A stretch of DNA of 34,922 bases, taken from assembly GCA_017405865.1 (NCBI GenBank), contig JAFQZN010000006.1:1-34922 (forward strand), read 5' to 3'. Both the position numbers and the translations under genes were made by a program. Below the pieces are notes generated by a model that was given only the letters and a program-made list of their open reading frames with translations, ran no database searches and was not told the DNA's origin. This document shows positions 1 through 8,014 of this stretch, piece by piece. The first letter of the stretch is position 1. Each line of letters starts with the position of its first letter. Source of the stretch: Oscillospiraceae bacterium (GTDB taxonomy: Bacteria; Bacillota; Clostridia; Oscillospirales; Oscillospiraceae).

Positions 1-2406
1 CGAGGCAATTGCCTTCAGACGTTCCGCAAAGCCTGCGCCGTCTACTGTGACGAGCTGGGACAGCTTCTGAATACCGTCCGCATTGAACTGCTCCATACCG
101 GTACGAAGCGCGTCGGAACCGTCCCGCAGCTGCGCAATGCCATCGATCAGAGCGGGAAGGCTGTCCTTCATCGTATGTGCGCCGGCGGCCAACTGGTTGG
201 TTCCGCCAGAGAGCGTCGCCGCGCCGCTTGACAGGGCGTCGGCTCCTTCGGAAAGGGTCTCGGTTCCGGACGCAAGCGTCGCGCTGCCGCCAGCCAGGCT
301 TGCCGCACCGGTCTTCAGCTGAGCTGCGCCGGAGCTGAGATCCTTTGCTCCTTTGGCCGCGGCGTCCACGCCGGCAGTATAGCTTAGGATTCCGAGATAG
401 AATGCGTTGTACTGATCCAGAGAGGTCTTCAGCGCGATGACGGATTTTGCGCCTTCCGCAGCTGCGGCCAGCTTGCCCTGGACCTCGGGCCCCGCCATGG
501 TGTCGGCGATGGCCTTCTGAACCTGGGCCTCGGTGTTGTCGGCAATGACCTTCTGAATCTCCTCCGAGGCCATCTGCGCTTCAATGTTCTGCGCAATCAG
601 CGCCTGAACTTCATCAGAGGCCATTTGTTCCTCGATTGCTGCATCAATCTGTGCCTGGATCTCAGAGGAGGCCAGCTTTGCCTGAACGGCTTCCTCGATC
701 TTCTGCTCTGTGGTGGATGAGATCAGAGCTTTGACCTCTTCCGAATTCATCTTTGCGGTGATTTGCCCGTCAATGGCGGCGGCCACCTCATCGGATGCCA
801 TCTGTGCCTCAATGGTCGCCGTAATCTTGGCCTGGATTTCTTTGCTGACCTCGCCTGCGGAGACAGCCTGCTCGTAGTCATCCACGCTCATTCCGGTAAC
901 GGTCTGAATGACCTCAGCACGGACCCGGGCGACCACCGCAGCGGTGACCTGTTCCCCGACCTGCGCTTCCACAGCGGCCCTCACCCCGGCTTCGATCATC
1001 GGGCGGTTCTCTTCCACCGCAGCCTGGATCTGAGCCGTTACAGCTGCATGCACCTGTTCGGAAACAGTTTGCCGAGCCGAGGCCGTAACGGCTGCCGTGA
1101 CCTGCTCTCGTACCGAAGCAGTGACAAGGGCCTCAATTTCCGGACGCTTTGCTTCAACACCTGCCGTGACCTGTGCCAGGGCCTGGGCGTATACCGCGTC
1201 AGGATCCAGGGATGCAATCACCTGATTGAGCTGGGTCTGGTAGTTGGAGATGGTCAGCGTGGAAACGCTCAGCCCGTTGGCCTTGAGCTGGGCTTCCGCA
1301 GCCGACAGCAGAGAGGCGAATACGTTTTCCGCGCCGTTGTTGATTGCGGCAGAGTTGGCGCTGAGCTGATCCAGCCCTGCGCTCAGCTGGGCCGCGCCGC
1401 CTGCCAGCTGATCCGCGCCGGAGAGCAGACTGCCCGCACCGGCTGCCAACTGGTCCGCTCCGTTTTTGACGTCTCTCGTGCCGGAGGCAAGCTTTTCCGC
1501 GCCGGTTTTCAGCGTGCCTGCGCCGCTTGCCACCTGATCCGCACCGTCGCACAGCGCACTGACGCCGTTTGTAAGATCCTCGGATTTTGCCAGAAGCGTA
1601 TCAAGGCCGTCATTCAGCGCCTGGGCTCCGTCCAGAAGCAGGTCCATCGCATCGGTCAGCTCGTTCATGGAGGAGATGAGCTTCTGCAGGGCGTCGGGGT
1701 CCTTCTCGTCATAGTCCTTGAACAGGTTGTTTGCAACAAGGGTATATACGGAGCCAAGGGCAAAGTCCTTTGCATCCGCAGTGACTGTCACGTGATCGGG
1801 GATCGTCAGATCCAGCTCCTCCGGGAGCGCCAGGCTTTCGCCCATGCCAGGGAGGGCATAGCCCACGACCACGGTGCGGGTCCCGTCATTCACCAGCTTG
1901 CCGTTCTCTACGGTCACGTTGGAGAAATGCTCGTTGTCCAGCAGAAGGGCGGACAGGGTCAGGAAGGGAACGCAGAGCTTTTCCTCCTTGCCGCTGATTT
2001 CCTTTACGGCCCAGGCGTTATTTGTATAGTCGATCCGGATCTCGACTCTGCCGCTTTTCCCGGCAAGCTCCTCCGGAGCGGTCTCCCGTCCGTCCAGCCG
2101 ATAGGTGAAGCGCACATCCACAGGCAGGTCCTTCTGTTCCTGCGTCTTTGTTACGCTCTCTTCCCCGTTCGCTTCCCGGATGCGGTCGCTGACGATAATG
2201 TTTTCCACGGTACCGGCGGCATCTGTCAGCACATACACAGCTTCGTCATCGGAGATTGTATCCGGCGGCAATTCCGTCTCTGCGGGAGCTTCCGCTGCTT
2301 CCGTGGTCTGTTTCACGCTGTTGTCGGCATAGGCGATGCCGACACAGCCCAATACCAGCGTCAGGCACAAAACAAGGGCCAGAACGCGATTTCTCTTGGT
2401 TTTCAT
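1..2406 (-). CDS. Secreted YhgE/Pip-like repeat protein, partial (3' end outside window)
   Basis: 802 codons are open from the ATG at 2406 to the left edge, so the C-terminus is missing. Residues 1-27 form a signal peptide ending near AYA|D. About residues 70-220 look like a globular extracellular domain. About residues 250-350 and 680-745 carry repeats of the form xxGAxxLxxG (ASGAGTLKTGAEKL, AAGAGSLLSGADQL), as in the extracellular part of YhgE/Pip proteins. Between them is a helical block with 17-residue repeats. The ATG overlaps the TGA of the MMPL gene (ATGA) and has AAGGAGGG just upstream, so the two genes are translationally coupled. By family analogy the missing end should carry membrane segments. 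A role as periplasm-like or extracellular partner of the MMPL exporter is inference from context. Confidence 0.75.
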   Translation of the reverse strand, partial: MKTKRNRVLALVLCLTLVLGCVGIAYADNSVKQTTEAAEAPAETELPPDTISDDEAVYVLTDAAGTVENIIVSDRIREANGEESVTKTQEQKDLPVDVRFTYRLDGRETAPEELAGKSGRVEIRIDYTNNAWAVKEISGKEEKLCVPFLTLSALLLDNEHFSNVTVENGKLVNDGTRTVVVGYALPGMGESLALPEELDLTIPDHVTVTADAKDFALGSVYTLVANNLFKDYDEKDPDALQKLISSMNELTDAMDLLLDGAQALNDGLDTLLAKSEDLTNGVSALCDGADQVASGAGTLKTGAEKLASGTRDVKNGADQLAAGAGSLLSGADQLAGGAAQLSAGLDQLSANSAAINNGAENVFASLLSAAEAQLKANGLSVSTLTISNYQTQLNQVIASLDPDAVYAQALAQVTAGVEAKRPEIEALVTASVREQVTAAVTASARQTVSEQVHAAVTAQIQAAVEENRPMIEAGVRAAVEAQVGEQVTAAVVARVRAEVIQTVTGMSVDDYEQAVSAGEVSKEIQAKITATIEAQMASDEVAAAIDGQITAKMNSEEVKALISSTTEQKIEEAVQAKLASSEIQAQIDAAIEEQMASDEVQALIAQNIEAQMASEEIQKVIADNTEAQVQKAIADTMAGPEVQGKLAAAAEGAKSVIALKTSLDQYNAFYLGILSYTAGVDAAAKGAKDLSSGAAQLKTGAASLAGGSATLASGTETLSEGADALSSGAATLSGGTNQLAAGAHTMKDSLPALIDGIAQLRDGSDALRTGMEQFNADGIQKLSQLVTVDGAGFAERLKAIAS
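520..830 (-). repeat. Tandem 17-residue (51-bp) coding repeats
   Basis: Inside the YhgE-like gene, successive units such as MASEEIQKVIADNTEAQ, MASDEVQALIAQNIEAQ, LASSEIQAQIDAAIEEQ and MASDEVAAAIDGQITAK follow each other at 51-bp steps, with one 25-residue variant between. The pattern x-A-S-(D/E)-E-(V/I) followed by alternating hydrophobics predicts a long helical rod. Confidence 0.75.
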
Positions 2407-4538
2407 ACCAAAACACCCTCCTTGAGATCTTTACTATCATTATCGTTACGGTTGGAATGATTTTTATGATTCAGATGCCGCATGCCGATTGTCGTTGCGC
2501 AGATGAGCCGGTCGAAAACCAGCAGCAGCGCGGGCAGGACGAGGATGACGCAGATCATGCTGATCAGCGCGCCTCGGGCCATAAGCATGCACATGGAGCT
2601 GACGATGTCGATGTCGGAGTAGACCGCCACGCCGAAGGTCGCCGCGAACAGGCCCATGCCGGAGACGAGGATCGACGGAATGGAGGTGGACAGAGCAGTC
2701 AAAACCGCGGCCTTCCGATCAGCTCCGGCAATCCGCTCATTCTTATAGCGCGTCGTCATCAGGATCGCGTAGTCGACGGTGGCGCCGAGCTGGATTGTGG
2801 AGATGGCGATTGGCGCAATAAAGGGCAGAGTGCTTCCCAGATAATGCGGCAGGCCCAGGTTGATGAAGATGGCGACCTCGATCACCGAGATCAGCAGGAT
2901 GGGAAGGGTGACGCTCTTCGCCACGAAGAAGATGATCAGAAAGACCAGCGCGATGGAAATGGCGTTCACTACGGTGAAATCGTGGCCGGTGGTTTCAATC
3001 AGGTCCTTCATGCAGGGGGCCTCGCCGATCAGCATGCCGCCCTTGTCATATTTTTTCAGAATGCCGTTCAGTGCTGTGATCTGTTCGTTCACCTCATCAC
3101 TGGCCGCTCTGTATTCAGAGACAACCAGCATGAGCTTCCAGCGGTCGCTCTCCAGGATCTGCCGCAGGTGGTCCGGAAGGATTTCCAGCGGCACGTCTTC
3201 GCCCACCAGTGTCTCCAGACCGAGAACGGTTTTTACACCCTCGACGGACTCCATCTCGCGGCACATGGCGCGGACGTCTTTCTCTGGCGTGGAGGCGTCC
3301 GCCAGGATCATATGGGTGGAGGCGATGTCGAACTGATCCTGAAGCTTGGAATTGGCGATCACATACTCCATATCCTCCGGCAGACACTCGCCCATATCGT
3401 AATAGACCTCGTCATTGGTCTTCTGATATCCGTACCAGGCCGGAAACGCAATCAGCACGAACACAGCCAGCAGAACCGGCGCAATTTTCAAAAGGCTCTT
3501 GGAGGCCTTCGTCATATCCGGGATCAGGCAGCGATGTTTTGTCTTCTGCAAAGGCTTATCCAGAAGCAGAATCATGGCCGGCAGAACGGTCACGCAGCCG
3601 ATGACGCCCAGGACGACGCCCTTGGCCATCACGATGCCGAGATCTCTGCCCATGGTGAAGGACATGAAGCACAGCGCGATGAAGCCGGCCACCGTGGTGA
3701 TGGAGCTGCCCAGCACACTGGTAAAGGTCTGATGAATCGCGCAGGCCATCGCCTCCTTGTGATCCTCCGGATGGGATCTCAGCTGTTCGTTGTAGCTGTG
3801 CCACAGGAAGATGGAATAATCCATCGTGACCGCCAGCTGCAGGACTGCGGCCAGGGCCTTGGTGATGTAGGAGATCTCACCGAAGAAGACGTTGGTGCCT
3901 AAGTTCAGCAGTACCATCATGCCGATGCAGACAAGGAAGACCAGAGGCGCCAGCCAGCTGTCGAGCAGCAGCATCATGGCTGCTGCAGCCAATACCACAG
4001 CCAGCGCCACGTAAACGGGCTCCTCCTTCTCGCAGAGGTTTTTCAGATCCAGCACCAGGGCAGACATTCCCGCGACAAAGCACTGCCTGCCGCAGATATC
4101 CCGGATCTCCGCTACGGCGTTCATGGTGACGTCGGCGGAGGTGGAGCTGTCGAAGAAGACGGCCATCAAGGTGGCGTTTCCGGCATTGAAGGCCTTGTAG
4201 ACCTTCTCCGGCAGCAGCTCCATTGGGATTGATACGTCCATCAAGCTGTCGTACCAAATCACAGAATCCACGTGATCGACGCTCTCGATGGACTTGCGGA
4301 GTCTGGAGACCTCCTCCGGCTGCATATCTTCTATTACAATGAGGGAAAAGGCGCCTTTGCCAAAATCCTTCATCAGCGCATCCTGCCCGACCACGGTCTC
4401 CATATCCTCGGGCAGGTAGGTCAGCATGTCATAATTGATTCTGGTCTTCGCCATTCCGAAGACGGACGGAATGAGCAGCAGCACCGCGAGTACCAGGATC
4501 GGCACTCGAAGCTGTACGATCTTTTTTGCGATACGCAT
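2403..4538 (-). CDS. MMPL/RND-family membrane transporter
   Basis: 711 residues with the duplicated architecture of MMPL/HpnN-type RND transporters. A TM helix (about 13-30) is followed by an external loop (30-170) and a bundle of about five TM helices (175-330). A second TM (350-370), a second loop (370-530) and a second bundle (530-680) follow. Each bundle has the family's acidic TM motif: AVTMDYSIF in the first and GATVDYAILM in the second, each with an Asp expected to take part in proton coupling. An unusual hydrophilic tail near the end is rich in His and Asn. The start ATG has AAAGGAG about 12 nt upstream. It lies downstream of a TetR gene and is coupled to the YhgE-like gene. Export of a lipid, peptide or drug is plausible; the substrate is unknown. 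Confidence 0.9.
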   Translation of the reverse strand: MRIAKKIVQLRVPILVLAVLLLIPSVFGMAKTRINYDMLTYLPEDMETVVGQDALMKDFGKGAFSLIVIEDMQPEEVSRLRKSIESVDHVDSVIWYDSLMDVSIPMELLPEKVYKAFNAGNATLMAVFFDSSTSADVTMNAVAEIRDICGRQCFVAGMSALVLDLKNLCEKEEPVYVALAVVLAAAAMMLLLDSWLAPLVFLVCIGMMVLLNLGTNVFFGEISYITKALAAVLQLAVTMDYSIFLWHSYNEQLRSHPEDHKEAMACAIHQTFTSVLGSSITTVAGFIALCFMSFTMGRDLGIVMAKGVVLGVIGCVTVLPAMILLLDKPLQKTKHRCLIPDMTKASKSLLKIAPVLLAVFVLIAFPAWYGYQKTNDEVYYDMGECLPEDMEYVIANSKLQDQFDIASTHMILADASTPEKDVRAMCREMESVEGVKTVLGLETLVGEDVPLEILPDHLRQILESDRWKLMLVVSEYRAASDEVNEQITALNGILKKYDKGGMLIGEAPCMKDLIETTGHDFTVVNAISIALVFLIIFFVAKSVTLPILLISVIEVAIFINLGLPHYLGSTLPFIAPIAISTIQLGATVDYAILMTTRYKNERIAGADRKAAVLTALSTSIPSILVSGMGLFAATFGVAVYSDIDIVSSMCMLMARGALISMICVILVLPALLLVFDRLICATTIGMRHLNHKNHSNRNDNDSKDLKEGVLV

Positions 4539-4618
4539 GGATGATCCGCGCTCCTTTTCAAAGAGAATCTTTCTTATTTGCGGCCATACCTTACATCCTT
4601 TCCGGGAAAATGAAAACA

Positions 4619-4667
4619 GTCAAAAACAGTCTCTCGTCTGAAATTCAGACACGAGACTGTTTTTGAC
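4619..4667 (-). terminator. Hairpin between tetR-type gene and MMPL operon
   Basis: A perfect 15-bp inverted repeat (gtcaaaaacagtctc at 4619-4633, its complement at 4653-4667) extends inward with a further imperfect stem around an aat loop. The U-rich stretch is inside the stem. It lies directly after the TetR stop, so it probably ends that transcript; an operator function is also possible. Confidence 0.7.
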
Positions 4668-4681
4668 CATCAGAAAAAACG

Positions 4682-5245
4682 TTATTTCAGAGGCTCCACC
4701 GTCATGCCCTGCTGCTTCATCGCCGGCTCGATCATCAGCTGAAACATGCGGCGAAAATCCTCGTGGAGGTCATAGGTCATGCCGCTTTCCAGCCATCGGG
4801 TTACGGCGCCATAGCACACATAGGCGTTAAAATGGATGATTGCCTGGCGGTCCTCCGCCGAGAGCGGCGCATTTGCCAGGATCGAATTGACGTAGCCGAT
4901 GCTGACGGATTCGCAGTTTTTCATCAGATAGCGGTCGAAGATATCCCGATTGACCGAGTTGTAAACGTGATAGGCAGCGCGTTTGTGCTCACGAAAAAAG
5001 GAAAGCGCATCTGTTAAGCTTTCCTCCATGGAAGAGAAAGAGTTCTGTTCCCGCACAAAGCGGCCGATCTCCTCATCAATCACCTCTTCCACCAGAGCAG
5101 GGAGATCAGCGTAATGATAGTAAAAGGAATTCCGATTGATGCCGCATTCCTTCACGATTTCTTTCACTGTGATCTGATGATACGGCCGCTCTTCCAGCAG
5201 CCGCAGAAACGTCGTTTTGATTTCCTTCTTCATGAGATTTGCCAT
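4682..5245 (-). CDS. TetR/AcrR-family transcriptional regulator
   Basis: 187 residues from the ATG at 5245, chosen because GGAGG lies 7 nt upstream. The N-terminal HTH reads ITVKEIVKECGINRNSFYYH, with the typical TetR recognition-helix ending FYYHYADLPALVEEV. The rest is an all-helical ligand/dimer domain (about 60-180) with no recognised signature. It is on the same strand as, and immediately upstream of, the MMPL/YhgE-like pair. The usual role would be repression of that exporter, relieved by a ligand (inference). The frame stays open well upstream of this start; see the separate entry. Confidence 0.88.
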   Translation of the reverse strand: MANLMKKEIKTTFLRLLEERPYHQITVKEIVKECGINRNSFYYHYADLPALVEEVIDEEIGRFVREQNSFSSMEESLTDALSFFREHKRAAYHVYNSVNRDIFDRYLMKNCESVSIGYVNSILANAPLSAEDRQAIIHFNAYVCYGAVTRWLESGMTYDLHEDFRRMFQLMIEPAMKQQGMTVEPLK

Positions 5246-5422
5246 GGGAACGCCTCCGAACGGATGGAATAACTGAATCATACCACATTCTTTGCGGGAA
5301 ATCCAGCAAAACATCAGTCGTTTTACCGCCTCAACGGAAAGGCCCGTTTTTTTGCTGATGTCAAGCACTTCAACATTCGGACACTTTTCTTCTATCCGTC
5401 CAAATAGATAATCAACCCGCAT
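5246..5422 (-). other. Open, protein-like extension upstream of the TetR start
   Basis: In frame with the TetR gene, an ATG at 5422 opens 59 further residues containing the HTH-like segment VLDISKKTGLSVEAVKRL. No good ribosome site precedes this ATG, while a good one precedes 5245. It may be an alternative N-terminus, a remnant of another small DNA-binding gene, or chance. Confidence 0.3.
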
Positions 5423-5480
5423 ACCTTTCGGCGTCGGTTTTTGAAACCGACTCGTATACCCGTTCCGGCACCTGCGCATA

Positions 5481-5567
5481 TGGTACACGGCGGGAGACTC
5501 GAACTCCCATGCCCTTGCGGGCACCAGTTCCTGAGACTGGCATGTCTACCGATTCCACCAGCCGTGT
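5481..5567 (-). tRNA. tRNA-Leu (anticodon CAG)
   Basis: On the minus strand the acceptor stem ACACGGC pairs with GCCGTGT, followed by discriminator A and an encoded CCA. The anticodon stem CCAGT/ACTGG encloses loop CTCAGGA, giving CAG. A long variable arm (type II) and GGTTCGA-like T arm (GAGTTCGAGTC) fit leucine tRNA. Confidence 0.95.
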
Positions 5568-5578
5568 GTTTTGTGGGT

Positions 5579-5604
5579 CCCCATCGAAGCGTGGTTCGAT
5601 GGGG
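5579..5604. other. Perfect hairpin between two tRNA-Leu genes
   Basis: ccccatcgaa and ttcgatgggg form a perfect 10-bp stem around gcgtgg. It lies in the 123-bp spacer between the two leucine tRNAs and has no U-run on the minus strand, so it may be a processing or spacer structure rather than a terminator. Confidence 0.5.
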
Positions 5605-5690
5605 AAAAGGAGGAGGGAGCCTGCGGATATGCAGTTTTCGCGGCTCTTACGCAAACCGCGGAAACGGAATGCAGCAGGCTTCTTCCGACG

Positions 5691-5777
5691 TGGTACGCAG
5701 AGCGAGAGTCGAACTCGCAAGCCCGTTATGGGCGTCGGCCCCTCAGACCGATGTGTCTACCATTTCACCATCTGCGC
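5691..5777 (-). tRNA. tRNA-Leu (anticodon GAG)
   Basis: Minus strand: acceptor GCGCAGA pairs with TCTGCGT (one G-U), followed by A and encoded CCA. The anticodon stem TCGGT/GCCGA encloses CTGAGGG, giving GAG. A type II variable arm is present. It lies 123 bp upstream of tRNA-Leu(CAG) on the same strand, so the two are probably co-transcribed. Confidence 0.95.
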
Positions 5778-5857
5778 ATATTGGCGGAGTGAGAGCGGCT
5801 CGCGACGCGAAGCTAGTCCCTGCGGGAAACGCTCAAGGGCATTGCTGCCCCGCCTCC

Positions 5858-6130
5858 TTAGCGGGAAGGTCTCTTATCTGTTAGAGTATCTGCCTGGTGG
5901 TATTCTCTTTTGTAGCGCAAGGGAGAGAGACTGTCGTTGTACGCCTGCGCCGCCTCCTTCAGCGCATCAAGCTCGGAAGCATTCATTTTCTCAACTTCCG
6001 TGACATAGTTCGTATGCACTTTACTCTGGTATTTGTCATTAACGTAATTGGAAATCAGCGGATAGACCGTGACGCCTGCCGCTGCAAGGAACAGCAGGAC
6101 GGAAAGCGCGATGATAATAATTCTTTTCAA
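5858..6130 (-). pseudogene. Truncated class C sortase (N-terminal fragment)
   Basis: From a TTG at 6130, with GGAGA upstream, about 75 residues match the N-terminus of pilin-polymerising class C sortases. These are a membrane anchor (KRIIIIALSVLLFLAAAGV) and then YPLISNYVNDKYQSKV, a helix, and AQAYNDSLSP. The frame then diverges and stops at 5858, just before tRNA-Leu(GAG). The whole catalytic beta-barrel, including the TLxTC cysteine and the His and Arg residues, is absent. An LPxTG pilin tail lies on the same strand 1.9 kb upstream, as expected for one former pilus operon. An alternative start is an ATG further upstream in frame (MLLRGFGD). Confidence 0.75.
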
Positions 6131-6280
6131 GGAAACATCTCCAAAACCGCGCAGTAACATCGGCGGCGAGATAAACTTATGGTCTGAAAAAAGCCGGCAA
6201 GCCCTGCGCAAAATACCCATGTGCTTTTCACATCAAGTCTGTCCTTCGTTTCTAAACGTCTCTGCGGAAGCAATTTCTAC

Positions 6281-6309
6281 TTGACATACGTCAAGCAATA
6301 TCGTACAAT
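6281..6309 (+). promoter_or_regulatory. Promoter with operator-like palindrome for the HipA-type module
   Basis: TTGACA (6281-6286), a 17-nt spacer and TACAAT (6304-6309). The -35 is embedded in the inverted repeat ttgac-atac-gtcaa (6281-6294), well placed for autorepression by the HTH partner protein. Confidence 0.8.
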
Positions 6310-6327
6310 CGTTTTGAGGTGATTTTC

Positions 6328-7149
6328 ATGGAAACAAAGGTGATTCGTGAAAAGCAGGATCTGACGTATCTCTCCTGGAGCAGGATGCGGCATTCTTCCG
6401 GAACCGCGGGCAGTTTTTTGAAAGCGGAGTCCGAAGTCTCCGGTCGAAAGGTCTACTACAAGCTCTCCAAGTACGATAATGTCCACGGGGTGGTCGGGCA
6501 CGAGTGCGTCAACGAGCTGATCGTCGACCGTCTTCTGACAATCCTCGGTGTGGAGCATCTGCATTACCGGCTGATCCATGCGGATATCGTTGTTCGGGAA
6601 ACTCCGCAGGAAGTCTGGCTTTGCGCCTCGGAGGACTTCAAGGAGCGCGGCGAGGACAAGGTCGCTCTGGATATGTATTACGAAGCGGAGCATCTGCCCG
6701 GCGAGACGGCGATGGATTTTTGCCTGCGTATGGGATGGAGAGATTATATTTGGCAGATGTTTGTCGTGGATTATTTGATCCTGAATCGAGACCGGCACGG
6801 AGCAAACATCGAGGTGCTCCGGAACAAGCGAAAGCGCACGGTCCGGCTGGCGCCCCTGTTCGATCACGGCGTGTCGCTTCTGTTCAGCTGCCATAGCGAT
6901 GAGAGCGTCGGGCAATTTGGTGTCATGAAGGATCTTCCGGTCCAGTCCTATCTCGGCAGCCGCTCTGCATGGGAGAATCTGTCGCTGATCCCGAAGGCGG
7001 AGCTGCCGAAGCTGCATCCGCTTCAGGAGGAAGATAGGGCAGTCCTGTTTGCTGATCTGGACGGCGTCATTTCCGACAGGCTTCAGAACGCAATCTGGGA
7101 TATGCTATGGAAAAGGTGGAGTGCGTATGAAGATTTTTGCAATTCGTGA
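6328..7149 (+). CDS. HipA-like (HipT-type) serine/threonine kinase, short form
   Basis: 273 residues from the ATG at 6328, with GAGGTG 6 nt upstream; a GTG at 6319 is less likely. The kinase loop NRDRHGAN (about 153-160, predicted catalytic Asp155) and the metal-binding FDHG (about 178-181) are those of HipA/HipT kinases. The N-terminus has SSGTAGSFLKA, a plausible nucleotide-binding loop, and YYKLSKYD. The usual HipA N-terminal subdomain 1 is missing; a matching segment is found instead in the next gene, which overlaps by 23 nt. HipA kinases phosphorylate targets such as aminoacyl-tRNA synthetases and stop growth. The target here is unknown. Toxin role is inferred from family and pairing. 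Confidence 0.85.
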   Translation: METKVIREKQDLTYLSWSRMRHSSGTAGSFLKAESEVSGRKVYYKLSKYDNVHGVVGHECVNELIVDRLLTILGVEHLHYRLIHADIVVRETPQEVWLCASEDFKERGEDKVALDMYYEAEHLPGETAMDFCLRMGWRDYIWQMFVVDYLILNRDRHGANIEVLRNKRKRTVRLAPLFDHGVSLLFSCHSDESVGQFGVMKDLPVQSYLGSRSAWENLSLIPKAELPKLHPLQEEDRAVLFADLDGVISDRLQNAIWDMLWKRWSAYEDFCNS

Positions 7150-7945
7150 CGGCGCGGATCCTGCCGCTCGGGATCTTGCGTATCTGCTCTATTACGAAGG
7201 AGCAAAGAAGTTCTATATAGAGCTTCCCGATGATGCCGACCCGTGGGAGACGCCTCTGCTTCTGTCTTCGTTCGCAAAACAGGGCGTGCATTCCGTCAAT
7301 TCCTATTGGAGCGAGCTTTGGGTACGGCAGCGGATCGTTCCGCCCGACCGTCAGAACATTCAGCAGATCCTGAAGGAGCTTCACTTGAAGGAATATGACG
7401 AATTCCCGCTTCTGTTGAATGCGATGGGTCGCTGCGCGCAGGACGATTACTATCTCGCCCCTCTTTCCGAAGGGCAGCTCCCGCAGGAGATTGAAAAGCG
7501 TTTCGAGCTGCGCGTCGAGGACGTTGTCCCCCTGCAGGACGGTCAGCTTTTGGTCTTTTTCCGAAACGGGAAGGTCAAGAAGTGCGACCTCTATGCATAT
7601 TTTCGAAAGCATCCGGAATTCGGCGTTCTGCAGAAGAATCCGGCGTATTTCCGGAATGTGCAGATGCAGACCGGAGGGTACGGCGTTGCGTGGGGCGAAA
7701 GGCTTATGATTGCGGATCACGAACTGTATTCCATTGGCAAGGCAATCCCTCTGGCCGCAGAGGATTTCAGGCTCTTTGTGACGGAGCGGATCGTAAACGC
7801 GCAGGAAGCCGCGGAGCTGCTTGGCTGTTCCCGTCAATATATCAACGAACTGGTCAAGACAGGAAAACTGACTCCGATCAAGGCAAGCGAGAAGAATACG
7901 ATGTTTCTCAAAAGTGATCTGCTCCGACGTCTGTGGATGTCGTAG
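7127..7945 (+). CDS. Antitoxin-like partner: HipA-N1-like domain + DUF2442 + HTH
   Basis: 272 residues from the ATG at 7127, with AGGTGGAG upstream. Residues 1-115 resemble the HipA N-terminal subdomain: LWVRQRIVPPDRQNIQQIL, then DEFPLLLNAMGRCAQD, like the 'LPEG..R..L...LL...G.DCAGA' pattern of HipA/HipS. Residues about 126-205 look like a DUF2442 domain (VEDVVPLQDGQLLVFFRNG and FGVAWGERLMIADHELY-like elements). Residues about 222-270 are an excisionase/MerR-type HTH (NAQEAAELLGCSRQYINELV). By analogy with HipBST, where HipS neutralises HipT and HipB binds DNA, this one protein may do both jobs. It lies downstream of the kinase, the reverse of classical hipBA order. Domain calls are by eye. 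Confidence 0.7.
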   Translation: MKIFAIRDGADPAARDLAYLLYYEGAKKFYIELPDDADPWETPLLLSSFAKQGVHSVNSYWSELWVRQRIVPPDRQNIQQILKELHLKEYDEFPLLLNAMGRCAQDDYYLAPLSEGQLPQEIEKRFELRVEDVVPLQDGQLLVFFRNGKVKKCDLYAYFRKHPEFGVLQKNPAYFRNVQMQTGGYGVAWGERLMIADHELYSIGKAIPLAAEDFRLFVTERIVNAQEAAELLGCSRQYINELVKTGKLTPIKASEKNTMFLKSDLLRRLWMS

Positions 7946-7963
7946 CAGCCGCAAGTCATCATC

Positions 7964-7995
7964 ATGCGGGAGCTGCCCGAAAGCAGCTCCCGCAT
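7964..7995. terminator. Hairpin terminator between convergent genes
   Basis: A perfect 13-bp stem (atgcgggagctgc / gcagctcccgcat) with loop ccgaaa, 19 nt after the antitoxin stop and 20 nt after the pilin-tail stop on the other strand. The U-run is weak in both directions. Confidence 0.7.
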
Positions 7996-8014
7996 TTGAA
8001 ATTTGGCTTACCGC

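Noticed and set aside
763-2460. Long plus-strand open frames opposite the YhgE-like and MMPL genes (also 2256-3902)
   Set aside because: They are antisense to genes with clear family features, lack ribosome sites, and have His/Gly/Cys-rich sequences typical of shadows in GC-rich DNA.
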